64,000 nt of DNA from Gordionus sp. m RMFG-2023 (lineage: Eukaryota; Nematomorpha; Gordioida; Chordodea; Parachordodidae). The notes below the pieces were generated by a model that was given only the letters and a program-made list of their open reading frames with translations, was not told the DNA's origin and ran no database searches. The stretch lies in contig NC_088776.1 of assembly GCF_954871325.1 (NCBI RefSeq), forward strand, positions 1,441,671 to 1,505,670, in the 5' to 3' direction. Both the position numbers and the translations under genes were made by a program. Below, piece after piece: positions 34,330 to 47,097 of this stretch; position 1 is the first letter of the stretch, and the number at the start of each line of letters is the position of its first letter.

Positions 34330-34800
34330 TTTTACAGATTAGATGATTTTATTATGTATTTAATATTAAATTAATATCATATAAAGAAAAATTTATTAAT
34401 TGTATTAATATAAATTTTAGTAAATACCTTAATCAAATATTTAATATAATTACATAATTAATATTAAAATCAAATTTAATATAAATTATATTAATATAAA
34501 TTTTAATAAATAAATAATTGTAATATTTAACATGATATAAATTTAATATAATATTTAAAGTAATTAATATATTTAATTTAAATTAATTTGATATAAAGAA
34601 AAATATATAAATTGTATTTATATAAATATTTAATATGATTTAATTTTAATATAATAATTAATGTTATTTTACATAATTAATATATAATAAATATAGTATA
34701 ATTTTTATTATATATTTATAATACTATTTACATAATAAATTTATAATACTATTTACATAATAAATTTATAATATTATTTACCTATTTAATATATATAAGC
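34330..34800. repeat. extremely AT-rich low-complexity stretch
   Basis: Almost only A and T, with recurrent TTAATATAAATTT and ACATAATAAATTTATAATACT phrases. The latter is repeated three times at 34700-34780. Confidence 0.7.
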
Positions 34801-34984
34801 ATACAAATTAGCTTAAGCAAAATTTAGCAAAAAGTCACTCGACAAAACATCAAAACACAAAAAGAAGTATATCATGCGGCACGATACCATAATATTAAAA
34901 AGAGCTGATGGGGTAAGTGCATTATAAAAAATTATTTGATATTTGTATTAAACCATATTGTATTTTTTTAAATCAATCTTTTAT

Positions 34985-36510
34985 TATTTTCACAGTTTAG
35001 AACATATGATTTAAAATTGAATCATATTGGGACAGTTTTTTTATTAAGAAATGGGCGGTAACATATATCAAAATGGGAAGTGTGTTAATTAAATGGTCAG
35101 TAGAAAAAAAACATTTCGTTGGGTATTAAAATTTTTTTTTGGCAGTTAATTATTTAATTTTCAAGTTTTTTTATATTAACTCAGGCATTGGCGATGCATT
35201 CATTAAAAGTGTACATCCATGATAAACAGCTGGAAACGCCATTTTGATTACTCATATCATTATTAAAAATTTTAAACTAGAGGCCAATTTATTTCCCATA
35301 TCTGACGCCAACTTTATTAATGAATTGTCTGATCACCGAGATAATAAGGAAGCAAGTTATCATAATCAATTTAATAGTAGTTTTTTTAAAATGGTAATAA
35401 TTACTAAATACCAATATGGCGGCTCCAGCTGATTTGCATTTTAACGACGCTTTCAAATTCATTATTACGAATGCATCGTCATTCTAGGTATTATTATATG
35501 TCCTTGACTGAAATATAATGTAAAACAAAATAATAAGTTTTTAAGTTAAAAAAAATTAAATGAATATTTTTCCAAGATGACGAAATATTTCGTGCAAGTA
35601 ATAAATTATGGATAGTGTTGTTAAAAAGTAGCGTTCACCCGACCCCGACTCAGTGTTTCTAGTCGTTAGTCGAATAAGTCGACTCGAGTCGTGAACTCAA
35701 GTCTATAAACTTGAGTCGACTAGAGGACGAATAGTTCTATGAACCTGAGTCGTCGATTAGAGGATGAATATTTCTATGAACTTGAATCGTCGACTAGAAA
35801 ATAGGTCTATGAAGTTGAGTCGTCGACTAGAAAATATGTATAGTATGAACTTGAGTCTTCGACTAGAAAATATGTCTAAGAACTTGAGTCGTCGACTAGA
35901 GGACGTATAGTTCTATGAACTTGAGTCGACTAGAGAATAATATTTCAAATTAGTTATTATTAAATTAAGATATTTGTTCTTTATTTTTTATATTTTTTTT
36001 TACTTTACCTTAGAATTCTATCTTGAGTCGTGAATACTAGTTATATACTCAAGTCGACTAGAGAACGAGTAGATTATTAGGAATGGAGGAAGATCGGGAT
36101 TAAATAATCGTGAACAAACATTATAACATAATATAATATACCGATAACACTTTTATACAAACAAGATGTTTATTAATAAAAATCGCAAGGGGGAGATTAG
36201 GGGGTTACTGCTTAAAAACCTATTCATACTGTGATGTATATTGCGACTTTTTTTTGAATGAACCAGAGCTCTATTATGTTAAGACAAACATTGGTTTTAT
36301 TTTAGACCCTTTTTTCTTATCGGGATAATTTTTTTATCCCACGAAATTAATGCTTGCTAATTTTATAGTCATACCCAACCCTAATTTTTTTTTGATAATT
36401 AATTTAATTTGAATTTATTTTTTGTTTATTTGTTTTCATGTTACTTATTTTATTTTTATTTATAGTTATAGTAAAAATAAACAAAGAAACATACTTTATT
36501 TTTTTTATGC
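34985..36510. repeat. duplicated segment, copy 1
   Basis: Direct, moderately diverged copy of 37965-39975 (AAGAAATGG-CGGTA, AAACAGCTGGA-ACGCCATTTTG, TTTATTAATGAATTGTCT, AACCAGAGCTCTATTATG). The short plus-strand frame 35244-35432 is not kept open in the other copy, so it is unlikely to be a gene. Confidence 0.75.
35613..36080. repeat. GAGTCGAC minisatellite, copy 1, with MITE-like start
   Basis: Starts TAGTGTTGTTAAAA like the family B termini. It is followed by about ten copies of a 35-45 bp unit containing GAACTTGAGTCGTCGACTAGA. The repeated core is palindromic (GAGTCGACTC). Confidence 0.7.
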
Positions 36511-36572
36511 CAGGAAATTTTTAATATAACAAACGAAAACCGCGAAATCTATATTTCTTAAACAAAATTTCA

Positions 36573-36858
<286 letters not shown>

Positions 36859-37179
36859 TATAGTAAAATTTGATTAAAAAAATAGTTATTATAGTTAATG
36901 TTGATAAAATTGTATTTTATTGAAGCAACATATTATTTTTTTAAGAATATATGCTCATGTGCAGTTGGTTTTAATTTTTTTAGAAAATTTTATATACTAA
37001 TGAAAAGAATAATTTTAAACAAAAAAAAATGAGTTGGTAATTAAAAGTTGAAAAGCAGAGAAGTTAGAAAGATAAGGAGGGACTAATATAAATATAGTTG
37101 AAGGAAATAAAAAGGAAGTTTTTTAAAAAAAAAATGGGACATTAAAACATGTGCATATATAAAAAAGGGATATAAATTA

Positions 37180-37407
37180 AAAGAGAAGAGAAGAGAAGAG
37201 AAGAGAAGAGAAGAGAAGAGAAGAGAAGAGAAGAGAAGAGAAGAGAAGAGAAGAGAAGAGAAGAGAAGAGAAGAGAAGAGAAGAGAAGAGAAGAGAAGAG
37301 AAGAGAAGAGAAGAGAAGAGAAGAGAAGAGAAGAGAAGAGAAGAGAAGAGAAGGAGAAGAGAAGAGAAGAGAAGAGAAGAGAAGAGAAGAGAAGAGAAGA
37401 GAAGAAG
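37180..37407. repeat. (AAGAG)n microsatellite
   Basis: About 45 pentanucleotide repeats with one single-base interruption near 37352. Confidence 0.95.
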
Positions 37408-37510
37408 CTCGTGTTTTAAGTAATATCGGATAATTATTTTTTGGTAATAATCAAGTAATTTTTGGGAAACCAATCATAAAACCCACAACATCAATTTTGG
37501 CATAAGGTAT

Positions 37511-37514
37511 TTCT

Positions 37515-37606
<92 letters not shown>

Positions 37607-37607
37607 T
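37511..37607. repeat. (TTTC)n microsatellite
   Basis: About 24 tetranucleotide repeats, the complement of the GAAA tracts nearby. It lies just before the family II block at 37660, mirroring the order at 32294-32700. Confidence 0.95.
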
Positions 37608-37659
37608 GCCTTAATGGTATAATCTTGGGTTGGACGTCTTTCCATAAATATAACTTAAT

Positions 37660-37964
37660 ATTTGCTTTGTTGATTGGTCGCTATAAATGTTTTGTTGGAT
37701 TGACATAGAACCATAAGGTTTTATAATAAATAAATTATAAAATATATAATACATTTACTAGATGTCGCTAAATATTTCAAGGGCCTATATTAAAATAATT
37801 TATGTATTTAAAATTATAACTTTATATTTACATTTACATAATCTAAAACGTACAAAATATACTATACAAAATAAAATTCTCATCTAACAATCATCAAGAA
37901 AGCAATTTATTTCTCTACCAAAGTATATGGATAACCCACTATATTCGTTTGCTAAAAACATCGG
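37660..37964. repeat. family II repeat block 8
   Basis: GGATTGACATAGAACCATAAGG, AGATGTCGCTAAATATTTCAAG, TATGGATAACCCACTATATTCG. Paralogue of 32670-32960. Confidence 0.6.
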
Positions 37965-38630
37965 TATTAAACCATATTTAGTATAATTCTCTTTATATCA
38001 TTGGAACTTTAGAACTTTTTAGGAAGTTATATATTAATTTTTATAGTTACATAAATTATATAACATATGATATAAAATTGATGAAGTATTATTAGGACAT
38101 TTTTTTTATTAAGAAATGGTCAGTAGAAAAAAAACATTTGGTTGGTATTTAAAATTTTTTTGGCAGTTAATTATTTAATTTTCAAGTTTTTTTATATTTG
38201 TTCGGCCATGATGATGTATTCATTAAAAGTGTAAATCGATGAAAAACAGCTGGAGACGCCATTTTGATTACCCATATCATTATTATAAATTTTAAACTAG
38301 GGGCCAATTTATTTCCTATATCTGACGCAAACTTTATTAATGAATTGTCTCATCATCGAGATAATAAGGAAGCAAGTTATCAATTTAATAGTAATTTTTT
38401 TAATTGGTAAATAATTACTATATAGGTTATCAATATGGCGGTTCCAGCTGATTTGCATTTAACGACGCTTTCAAAAGCATTATTATGAATGCATCGTCAG
38501 TCTAGATATTATTATATGTCATTGGCTGAAATATAATGTTAAACCAAATAATAAGTTTTTAAGTTAAAAAAAATTAGATAAATATTTTTCTAAGATGACG
38601 AAATATTTCGTACAAGTTATAAATTATGGA

Positions 38631-39225
38631 TAGTGTCGTTAAAAAGTATAGTTTATCCGACTCCTCAGTGTTTCTAGTCATTAGTCGAATAAGTCGACTC
38701 GAGTCGTGAACTCAAGTCTATAAACTTGAGTCGTCGACTAGAGGACGAATAGTTCTAAGAACATTTCAAATTAGTATTATTAAATTAAGATATTTGTTCT
38801 GTTTTTTTACTTTTTTTTAACTTAAGACTTTTAATTTGAGTTGACTAGAAAACAAATAGTTCTATGAACTTGAGTCGACTAGAGGACCAATATTTTAAAT
38901 TAGTTAATATTAAATTAAGATTTTGTTCTGTTCCAACTTGAGTTGACTAGAGGACGAATAGTTTTACTGACTTAAGTCGACTAGTAGGAAGAAGATTTGA
39001 AATTAGTTATTATTAAATTAAGATATTTGTTCTGTTATTTTTACATTTTTTTACTCTCCCTACTTGAATCGACTAGAGGAAAAATAGTTCTATGAACTTG
39101 AGTCGACCAGAGGACTAATATTTTAAATTAGTTATCATAATCTGTTTTTTTTTTCATTTTTTACCTTAGAATTCCAATTCGAGTCTTGAATACGAGTTAT
39201 ATACTCTAGTCGACTAGAGAACGAG
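38631..39225. repeat. GAGTCGAC minisatellite, copy 2
   Basis: Starts TAGTGTCGTTAAAA, with units of AACTTGAGTCGACTAGAGGA spaced by AT-rich TTAAATTAAGATATTTGTTC segments that were also copied. It differs in unit number and arrangement from copy 1. Confidence 0.7.
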
Positions 39226-39542
39226 TAGATTATTAGGAATGGGGGAAGATCTAGATTTAAATAATTGTGAACAAACATTATAACAATTAAATATTATATA
39301 CCGATAACACTTTTCTACAAACAAGATGTTTATTAATATAAAATCGCCGGGAATGGGGAGGTTACTGCTTAAAAACTGATACTGTGATGTATGCCGACTT
39401 TTATTTTTTTGAATAAACCAGAGCTCTATTATGTTAAGACAAACATTGGTTTTATTTTAGACCCTTTTTTTTTTAATCGGGGTAAATTTTTTTACATCCC
39501 GCGAAATTAATTTAGCTAGCTCACTTGTTTTATGGTCCTACC

Positions 39543-39725
39543 TAGTGTTTTGCTAAACGGCTGCTAACTCAATATTTTAACCAGAAAAATATTGCTCTAA
39601 GCCTAGAGATTTCGATAATATATAGACTATACTTTTGTTCCTTCTATGCGTAATATTTTTCTGGATAAAATATTGAGTTAGCCGTTTTTAAAAATCGGCT
39701 CAAAACGAGGCGTTTAACAACACTA
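39543..39725. mobile_element. hAT-type MITE, family B
   Basis: TAGTGTTTTGCTAAACGGCT at the left and GCGTTTAACAACACTA at the right, with GATAAAATATTGAGTTAGCCG inside. The paralogous segment at 36365-36385 has no such insertion. The flanks match at only 5 of 8 positions, so the target duplication is eroded. Confidence 0.75.
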
Positions 39726-40382
39726 GTTTTACTCAGCCCCGAAAATTTAAAAAAAATAATTAATTACTTGGTAATTAATTTTATAATTTATGAATTTATT
39801 TTTTTGTTTCTTCGAAACACTCACTTTTTTATCTTCTTTTTGATAATATATTATTATTTCTTTTCATGGTAACTTCTTTTTTTTTATTAAAAATAAAGGT
39901 TTGTTTTTTTTGTTAATTTTATATTTTTTATTTTATAGTTATTAAAATAAAACAAAGAAACATATTTTTATTGTTTTTATTTAAATAATATATTATATAT
40001 GTCGTATGGGAATTTGGAATCTCTTGATTTCAAAATCTTTAACCGGAAATGTATTCTAGCACGTGATAGCACGTGTCTTTACCCTATAAATATCAGCCAA
40101 TTTCACCCATAGACATTTTAGTAATTTTTTTTTTAAGTTATATGAAAAATCCATATAAAAATTAATATAAATTAGAAGTAGTTTCTAAAGTTCGTGGAAG
40201 AAATATTAACGTACTGACTTTGTTATATATAAAGTATTTAAGAATCGTGGTGTGACAGGGTTTATAATTATTTATTTCTTATATTTTAATAATAATTTTT
40301 TTTTTATATATGAAAACATATTTGAAAAAATCATTTTCCCATTTTTTTTTTTTATTTCACATCTTTTCATACTATTACTAAA

Positions 40383-41520
40383 ATGTCATACCTAGATAGT
40401 GATGAAGATAACCTCCACCCTCTACTAGATAACATGGACGACTCGGTAGAATTATGTAACGATTTTTTTGTAATTATAAATGTGTGTAGAATTACCTTGC
40501 ATACAACCTAATATCTTCTGGATGATCAAGATCAAGATATCAATATGAGTCATATATCAGTAATATCTGATTCCTCGGTTAATACGTCGATAGATAGTAC
40601 TTCTTTCTAATACATAGAGCATGTTTGAAGGCCCCAACAAAAATCGCCGAATGTGTAAAATGTGTATAGCGTTCACATTCACACAGCGACAAAGTGTATA
40701 ACAAATAAAATTATGAGCTATATTTATCTTTATAACCAATTTTAAAAAAATCATGTTAGAAGAAATCATTCAGATTTAGTTTGGAAATGGAGAGAGCTTA
40801 GATATACCCCAAAACCTAGTAGGTATTCGTAAATTATTACCTAAAGAAAATGAATGTCTTAACAAATTAATTTTGAGATTTAAAAACAAAATTTCAAAGC
40901 TATATATTTTCTTTCATATTCAAGCATGCAAAATCTGGACTAGGCAAATTTCTTGCAAATACATTGGAAAAATTATATAAAATTTCAAAATTGCAACTCA
41001 TCAAAAATTTTTAAAAAAAATGGATATCACAACTGATATATGGACATCCATTAACTCATCGTTTTTTTGTGCGTAATTACATGAGACTATATTGATAATA
41101 AGTGGAAAGTTGTCCTCTAGATTTAATTCAGCTACCAAATCCTCATAGTGGTGAGGATACATCACAATATTTGTTAGAATCTCTCGATGACTTTGAGATC
41201 CATGACAAGATTATCTCCATCACGCATGATAACGCACCATTCAAAGTAAATGCTGAAAAAAAATGAATACATTTTATCATGAAAAATATAAAACAAACTT
41301 ATACAGCTACCGATGTTTATCACATATAATAAATTTGATAGTTAAATAGGGGATTTCAGCTTTAGATAAAAAAAAAACTAAATAAAATAACTAATCTTGT
41401 AAAGAAGTTACATTACTCACCAAAAATTTTACAAAAATACATGGATGTATCAGGTGGGAAGAGGATTCCTCTAGATGTACTAACTAGACGGAACTATAAC
41501 GTATTTTTTTTAAATAATGT
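40383..41520 (+). pseudogene. hAT transposase, degenerate
   Basis: From 40383, MSYLDSDEDNLHPLLDNMDD resembles an acidic N-terminus. Further on, in changing frames, come MDITTDIWTSINSSFFC, LPNPHSGEDTSQYLLESLDD, FEIHDKIISITHDNAPFKVN, a CHILNLIV-like helix (about 41325) and KLHYSPKILQKYMDVSGGKR with LDVLTRRNYN. This is the hAT order: catalytic T-T-D-I-W-T, then S-I-T-x-D-N-A, then a C-x-x-H-x-x-N-L-I-V helix, then D-V-x-T-R-W-N. The many stops and frame changes mean it is dead. The C-terminal dimerisation block was not found. Confidence 0.65.
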
Positions 41521-42479
41521 CTTTTATATTCTTCTTTTGATAACCTTTTTTGAGATATAACATTGCAATTGTTCTAAATAATATATTTAATTTATATATA
41601 ATTTAGATGCAAATTAAACAGCGGAGGCAAAAAATTTAAAATTGAAGTTGAAATTTTTTTTTAAATGGTGGCAGCGATGGGATTTACAATTTTAAAATCT
41701 GTTAAATTTATTTTTTTTTCTACTAAATATAATTTAGGTCACAAATGGATCAATCAACTATGAGGAGAATTGTTAAACTAGATATCAAACTAGACAAAGC
41801 AATCATGGATAATGGAGTTGTTATAATATGAACTTACAAGAACCAATATGATACTTAGACAATAGGTTATGAATTTTATGTAGTAAAACCATGTAAAGGA
41901 TGGCAGGGAGTAAAGGAAGATAAGACAAATTTTTTTATTAAATAAATATATTTTAAAAATATTTAACTACAATTTAATTAAAAAAAAACCATAATTAATT
42001 CATCCTTCATATATACAAAAAAATCTATAAAACAATTAAAATGAAAACTATGAATGCAGCCTAATCTTCATAAGAACTATCACTATAAATCTTAAGAGGA
42101 AGAAAAAGATTATAGAGGATCATTGTTCTTTAAATAAATAATTACTTTCCTTACCCGTGAAAATAAAATAATAATAGATACTAAACTTATACATAAGGAA
42201 AAAAACATTTAATTAATTTAAAAGTTTTTCCTTAAAAAAAGCGCCATCTGACATGAATATTTTTATATTTCTCGCGCGTTGCATCATTATTCTATTATAA
42301 AAAGCATCAAAGACCTTTGTTTATCATATTCTACCTTTGAAATTAAATGTAAAAAAAAATATAAATATCTAAATGAAGAATCCAATATGATATCGATGTT
42401 TTCCAAATTCCTCACTGTACGTTAAAAAAAATAAAGAATATATAAAGTGGGATAAGATGATGAAATTAAAATAACCCCC
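41521..42479. other. AT-rich sequence, no gene seen
   Basis: No coding or RNA signal supported. GCGCCATCTGACATGAATAT at 42241 resembles motifs at 6958, 44393 and 59113. Confidence 0.5.
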
Positions 42480-42600
42480 CAAAAAAATAAACCAGAGAGC
42501 CATTACTACTCTTTTGAGAGATCAAATCTATTGGATTTGAAATGGTTTTCGAAACGATTTTTATTATAATAGGGTCATTTGGTGACCTATCCATTTGATA
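42480..42600. repeat. hairpin repeat R, copy 1
   Basis: ATGGTTTTCGAAACGATTTT, TATTATAATAGGGTCATTTG and GTGACCTATCCATTTGAT. Shared with 44860-44960, 47235-47340 and 60110-60225. The GGTCA...TGACC stem is conserved in all. Confidence 0.75.
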
Positions 42601-42608
42601 AAAAAAAA

Positions 42609-42746
42609 CAGAGTTGTTAAAGGATCTAGATACAAGTATCTAGATCCTGTATCTAGATATAAAAATGTGGTATCTGTATCTAGATATTATTTTAGACGAT
42701 GTATCTGTATCTAGATCCATTTAAAAAGTATCTTTTAACAACTCTG
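42609..42746. mobile_element. hAT-type MITE, family A, copy 3
   Basis: CAGAGTTGTTAAAGGATCT to TTTTAACAACTCTG, with seven or so ATCTAGAT or TATCTGTATC motifs inside. The flanks are A-rich on both sides (7 of 8 match, but low complexity). It sits directly beside hairpin repeat R. Confidence 0.85.
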
Positions 42747-43319
42747 AAAAAATAATAATATATGCAAGATTTCCTTTTATTTAACACTATTTTATTTCTT
42801 AATTCGCGCAAAAATTTTTAAAATATATTCTTTAATGTATCCTTCACTAAATAACTCCACTAGAAAAATTCGAGGTAGACCCCGAACAATAAAAAAATAA
42901 TAGGCCCATGAAATTGATTATTCATAATTCCTTATTATAGATAATTAGAGAATTAAAAAGAAAAACATTTATTTTGGACATACTTTCCTACTTATAGTTC
43001 CAATTATAATGATAAATTTAAGTCGGCTATCTCAAACAAGGGTTTGGGTGGAAAATTTTTTAATTTTTTATTTTTAAATTATTTTCTTTAATTTTTGTAT
43101 GTTTTTTTCGAATCGATAGATCTGATAAGGACTAGCAACAAAGAGAGCACACCAATTTTATTTTTTAAATCATATTTTTTTTTATAAATAAAAAGAAGAG
43201 TAGGGAGGAGGAACCAATTTATAAATAGTCCCATTATATATGTAGAGCTTCTAAAAGGAGTGAAAGGGTTATATGGAAGGTGTAGGATGCCCAAATAGCT
43301 TTCTATGATTTATATAATA

Positions 43320-43425
43320 TTGATCGTTGGCCGGGTTCGAATGTTATATAGAATAAGTGCTACCACCTGAGCTCTATAAGATCCTGAGCCGATGGCACAT
43401 TGATCCCTCCCACCCTCTATCCCAT
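43320..43425 (-). repeat. candidate tRNA-derived SINE head
   Basis: On the minus strand, GAGCTCAGGTGGTAGCAC resembles an RNA polymerase III box A, and CATTCGAACCCGGCC about 30 bases later resembles box B and the T-loop. The surrounding bases do not fold as a convincing cloverleaf, so this is more likely a tRNA-derived SINE or old tRNA pseudogene than a working tRNA. No second copy was seen in the window. Confidence 0.35.
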
Positions 43426-44554
43426 GATATTTTAAATATAAAATTCAATTATAAAATAGATATTAAACAAGTATTTTGACTATGAGATTACCCCCCCCTC
43501 CCACAAGGAACTTTGATTATGTACATGCGTACCGTTATCCCAGTGTTAGGGATCCCACGCAACTCATTATCTGATTAGATAACTCCACACCTAATTTTTA
43601 CTGAATGGGATCACATAGGGTCAGAAATGACGTGATTTTATTTTTTCTCAGCCTTTCCTACTTTGGATAAATTTTCTGCCGTATGAACATTGAATTTTAT
43701 TCGATTCATTTTAAAAAGATTGACCAAGACTTTTATAAATATTTTTTGGCTTACTTTGTTAGACAAGATTAGTCCGATCTATTATTCAACTCTTCAACAC
43801 ATTACTCGATAGCTTATAATTAAGGCATACAAAAAACTACACATAAATTAAATCTTATGCACTTCATTATATCTTTAAATATTATGTTTAAGTAGTCGAA
43901 AAACTAGAAGGGAGTTTAATTGATAATTTACCCCAAATAAGTCAAAATGCGTATGGTGTTACAAGCTTAATAATCACATCAACATTTATTATGGGCTTAC
44001 TTATTGTCTTCAAATATTAGAAGTATACAGGAATCCATGAGTTTCGACTTCAATTAAAACAACATAGATTTTATTGTGATAATTTTAAAAAATAATGGTG
44101 AATCTTTTGATAGTACCTTTTAATTAATTATTTTTCAAGGAAAGCAACTCACCCGATGAGATAAGGGATAGAAATTAAAATTTCGCATTTGCTAAGTACC
44201 TTGTGGAAAAAGAAAGAAAATAAACAGCAATGAAAATTAAAATTTCTATGTCACCAGACGATAGTTTCATCCATAATTTGTTTTAAATGTAATGACTCGA
44301 TGAAATAATGATATCTATACCTTGATGTCATATTTTGTAAAAACTTCAAAATATACCTACCATTTTTTAAAAAAAATTTTCTAAATTAAAAGTGCCATCT
44401 AATGGATGCATTTTTATAACATTAAAAAGTATCGATTATTTGAATTCGCCTCTCTTGACATTATAGTTATCATCAAAATCTGTAAAAATATCAAGTAAAA
44501 AAAATTAGATTTTTATAATTGATATTAAATAAATCATTATAAAAAAAATCATCT

Positions 44555-44562
44555 AATATAAC
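44555..44562. repeat. target duplication left of MITE A copy 4
   Basis: AATATAAC, versus AATGTAAC at 44747-44754 (7 of 8). The empty site in the paralogue reads CCAATGTACTATGATT (47118). Confidence 0.75.
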
Positions 44563-44746
44563 CAGAGTTGTTAAAGAATCTAGATACAAGTATTACAAGT
44601 ATCTAGATCCTGTATCTAGATATAAAAATGTGGTGTCTGTATCTGTATCTAGATAGATTTTTGATTAAATAATCTGTATCTAGATATTATTTTATACGTT
44701 GTATCTGTATCTAGATCCATTTAAAAAGTATCTTTTAACAACTCTG
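44563..44746. mobile_element. hAT-type MITE, family A, copy 4
   Basis: CAGAGTTGTTAAAGAATCT to TTTTAACAACTCTG. The longest family A copy (184 bp), with an extra TAGATTTTTGATTAAATAAT segment. Confidence 0.85.
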
Positions 44747-44859
44747 AATGTAACTATGATACAGCACGTAGGTGCAAATTATTAATATTTAATAAAAGAC
44801 TATATTATTTAATGATAATAAATGCTGATTAATATAATATTATTTTATGAAAATCATTG

Positions 44860-44966
44860 TTCCCGGTTGTTTTGAGATCACATCCAGAGGATTTGATTAT
44901 GTAATGGTTTTCGCAACGATTTTTATTATAATAGGGTCATTTGGTGACCTACCAACATAAAAATAA
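44860..44966. repeat. hairpin repeat R, copy 2
   Basis: GATCACATCCAGAGGATTTG, AATGGTTTTCGCAACG and GGGTCATTTGGTGACC. Confidence 0.75.
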
Positions 44967-44974
44967 CAAATTAG

Positions 44975-45120
44975 CAGAGTTTTAAAGGATCTAGATACCT
45001 AGATATAAAAATTATCTGTATCTAGATAGATTTTTGATTAAAATATCTGTATCTATGATATTATTTTAGACGATGTATCTGTATCTAGATCCATTTAAAA
45101 AGTATCTTTTAATAACTCTA
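44975..45120. mobile_element. hAT-type MITE, family A, copy 5
   Basis: CAGAGTTTTAAAGGATCTAG to TTTAATAACTCTA. Flanked by an exact 8-bp duplication CAAATTAG (44967-44974 and 45121-45128). The paralogue has a single CAAATTAG (47342-47349) and no insertion. Confidence 0.9.
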
Positions 45121-45620
45121 CAAATTAGTATTTAATTTCTTATGAGAGAAAAAGACAAGCGAATTCAACTCTCTTTTTTTTAACAAATGAGTAAATATGA
45201 ACAAATTTTAAAAGTAATCGCGGTGCCGATAGGATAATCATTAATTACTTAGGAATACGGGAGTGATTATAATTATGAGAAAACATCATTTTCCGATTCG
45301 TGTTTTATAGACTTAAAATATTTTTTTTAAGCCAACTTTAAAAAATTAATCTAAAGCCACAAGTCAAGTCCGATTTAAAAAAGAAAATGATTATAAAAGT
45401 AGTTTGGTTACCATTCTAAAATATATTCATCAGAATGATATTTTTACAGAAGGAAGTACAACTAGTTAATACTATTCATTAATATTTGTTCATTTGCGTA
45501 CTAATGAGTGAGAATAAATAAATTGAAATTTTATAAAATAACTCTTTTAAAGTATATGACGTAAATATATTATATTTGTAATATTATTTATTTGGTTTGA
45601 TAATTTTTTTATTTACTACA

Positions 45621-47097
45621 TTATACATACTATTTAGAAGGGGAAGAAAGAAAAATAAATCATTTTAACAAAATAAAAATATCCTATCTTATTATAATTT
45701 TAATTTTACATATTTTATATGTGTAAAATTTTCAAAAAAAATTGTCAACTTTAAACTGATCCACAATTCTTGTAAGGTTTTTTAAATGAATATATAATCA
45801 TTTTGGGAATGTGTATTTCCCTTTATTTTGGGAATTTTCTATTATTTCTATTTTTTCCCTACTAAATGTTTAGGTTAAAAAGTTGATTGTGAAAATGATC
45901 GATCTATTAATTTAGTTTTTAACTATATTGCCTTTGAATGATGAAAAATATCAAAATTAAAATATTTTTCTTACAAATTGATTAATGGCAATTTAACTAC
46001 AGTTCCTTGTCTATTTATCTACCAGAGGAGTAGGTAAGTGAGTAAATATTATCATCACTCCCCCAGTACCCTTTTCAATAAAAAAATACAAGTCATTATA
46101 AATAATAATTTATAAAAGAGAATTATGGGCATAGTTAATCATTCGTTAGAATTATATAATTAATTCTTTGAATAAAACTTTGTCAAATTTTATGTTTAAA
46201 ATAACATCCAGGGTTATCTATATCAAATATTACTTTATCCAGTTATGTTCCACTTCGCCTATTATATATATATATAAAAAATAGTAATTAATATTAAATA
46301 AATTATATTATCGTCCTTACTCATATGATGATAAAGAAAAGAAATTTAAAATCCTTTTCTTGCTGCAGATATCATAACGAAAAATGGTATATTTTAAATA
46401 TTTTTTTATAAATATTTACAACAAACGAATTGTATTTTTAGTTCCATTCATTAATTTATACCTATATAAAATTATTAATAAAAATATAAATATAGATATA
46501 TAAATTGACCCAAAACAATAAATATATAGAATAACCCAAAATAATAAATATATAAAATAAACTAAAATAAACTAAAACAATATAAATATCGGCTCGATCC
46601 TATATTTTTTGAAAACGATACATTTCGGGGGAAATATCGGTTCCCATCCTATACTTAATTGATTCAGGAGTTCTATCCATAATTTGTTTTATACAAGGCA
46701 AATTATATTAGCTTCATAGTCAACCTCATCCCACAAGATGTTTTGTTTAACCCTCAATACTTTTTGTGACCGTAACCCCCCCCCTTTCTTTTTTTTTTCT
46801 CCTTATTACTAATATATGTATTTGTTTATTATTATATATTATTTTAATATAAATTATAAATTAAATTTTTAATGTAAATAAGTTAGTTTTTATCACATGA
46901 ATTATTTATAATTTCGCTCAATATTTAATTTTATTTAATATTTTAGTCGAAGTTACTACGATTAAAGTTTCTTGTATTCAAGAAATATCTATTTTTAATT
47001 ATAAATTTTGTTTTTTTTTCAGCAGAATCACTGTGTGAGTTTTCTGTATTTTATATTTTAATAAATAATATATTAATAAATTATTAATATTAAATAA
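45621..47097. other. AT-rich sequence between duplication copies, no gene seen
   Basis: No protein or RNA feature supported. Tandem AAACAATAAATATATAGAAT-like phrases at 46510-46590 and a poly-C run near 46777. Confidence 0.5.

Larger units (their letters stand above)
37965..39975. repeat. duplicated segment, copy 2
   Basis: Copy of 34985-36510, longer because of extra GAGTCGAC-type units (38890-39190) and the MITE insertion at 39543-39725. Confidence 0.75.
44530..45620. repeat. segmental duplication, copy 1 (with two MITEs)
   Basis: Direct paralogue of 47098-47825 (TTATAAAAAAAATCATC, CAGCACGTAGGTGCAAATTA, TTGTTCCCGGTTGTT, GCGGTGCCGATAGGATAATC, CGATTCGTGTTTTATAGACT). The two copies differ mainly by two family A MITEs present here only. 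Confidence 0.85.

Noticed and set aside
35244-35432. Small plus-strand gene in the duplicated segment
   Set aside because: The paralogous copy at about 38250-38420 is not open in the same frame.
42480-42600. Helitron 3' end
   Set aside because: The hairpin is conserved, but no CTRR terminus or fixed boundary was seen, so it is only listed as a repeat.
43320-43425. Functional tRNA gene
   Set aside because: Box A and box B are present, but acceptor and anticodon stems could not be paired convincingly.
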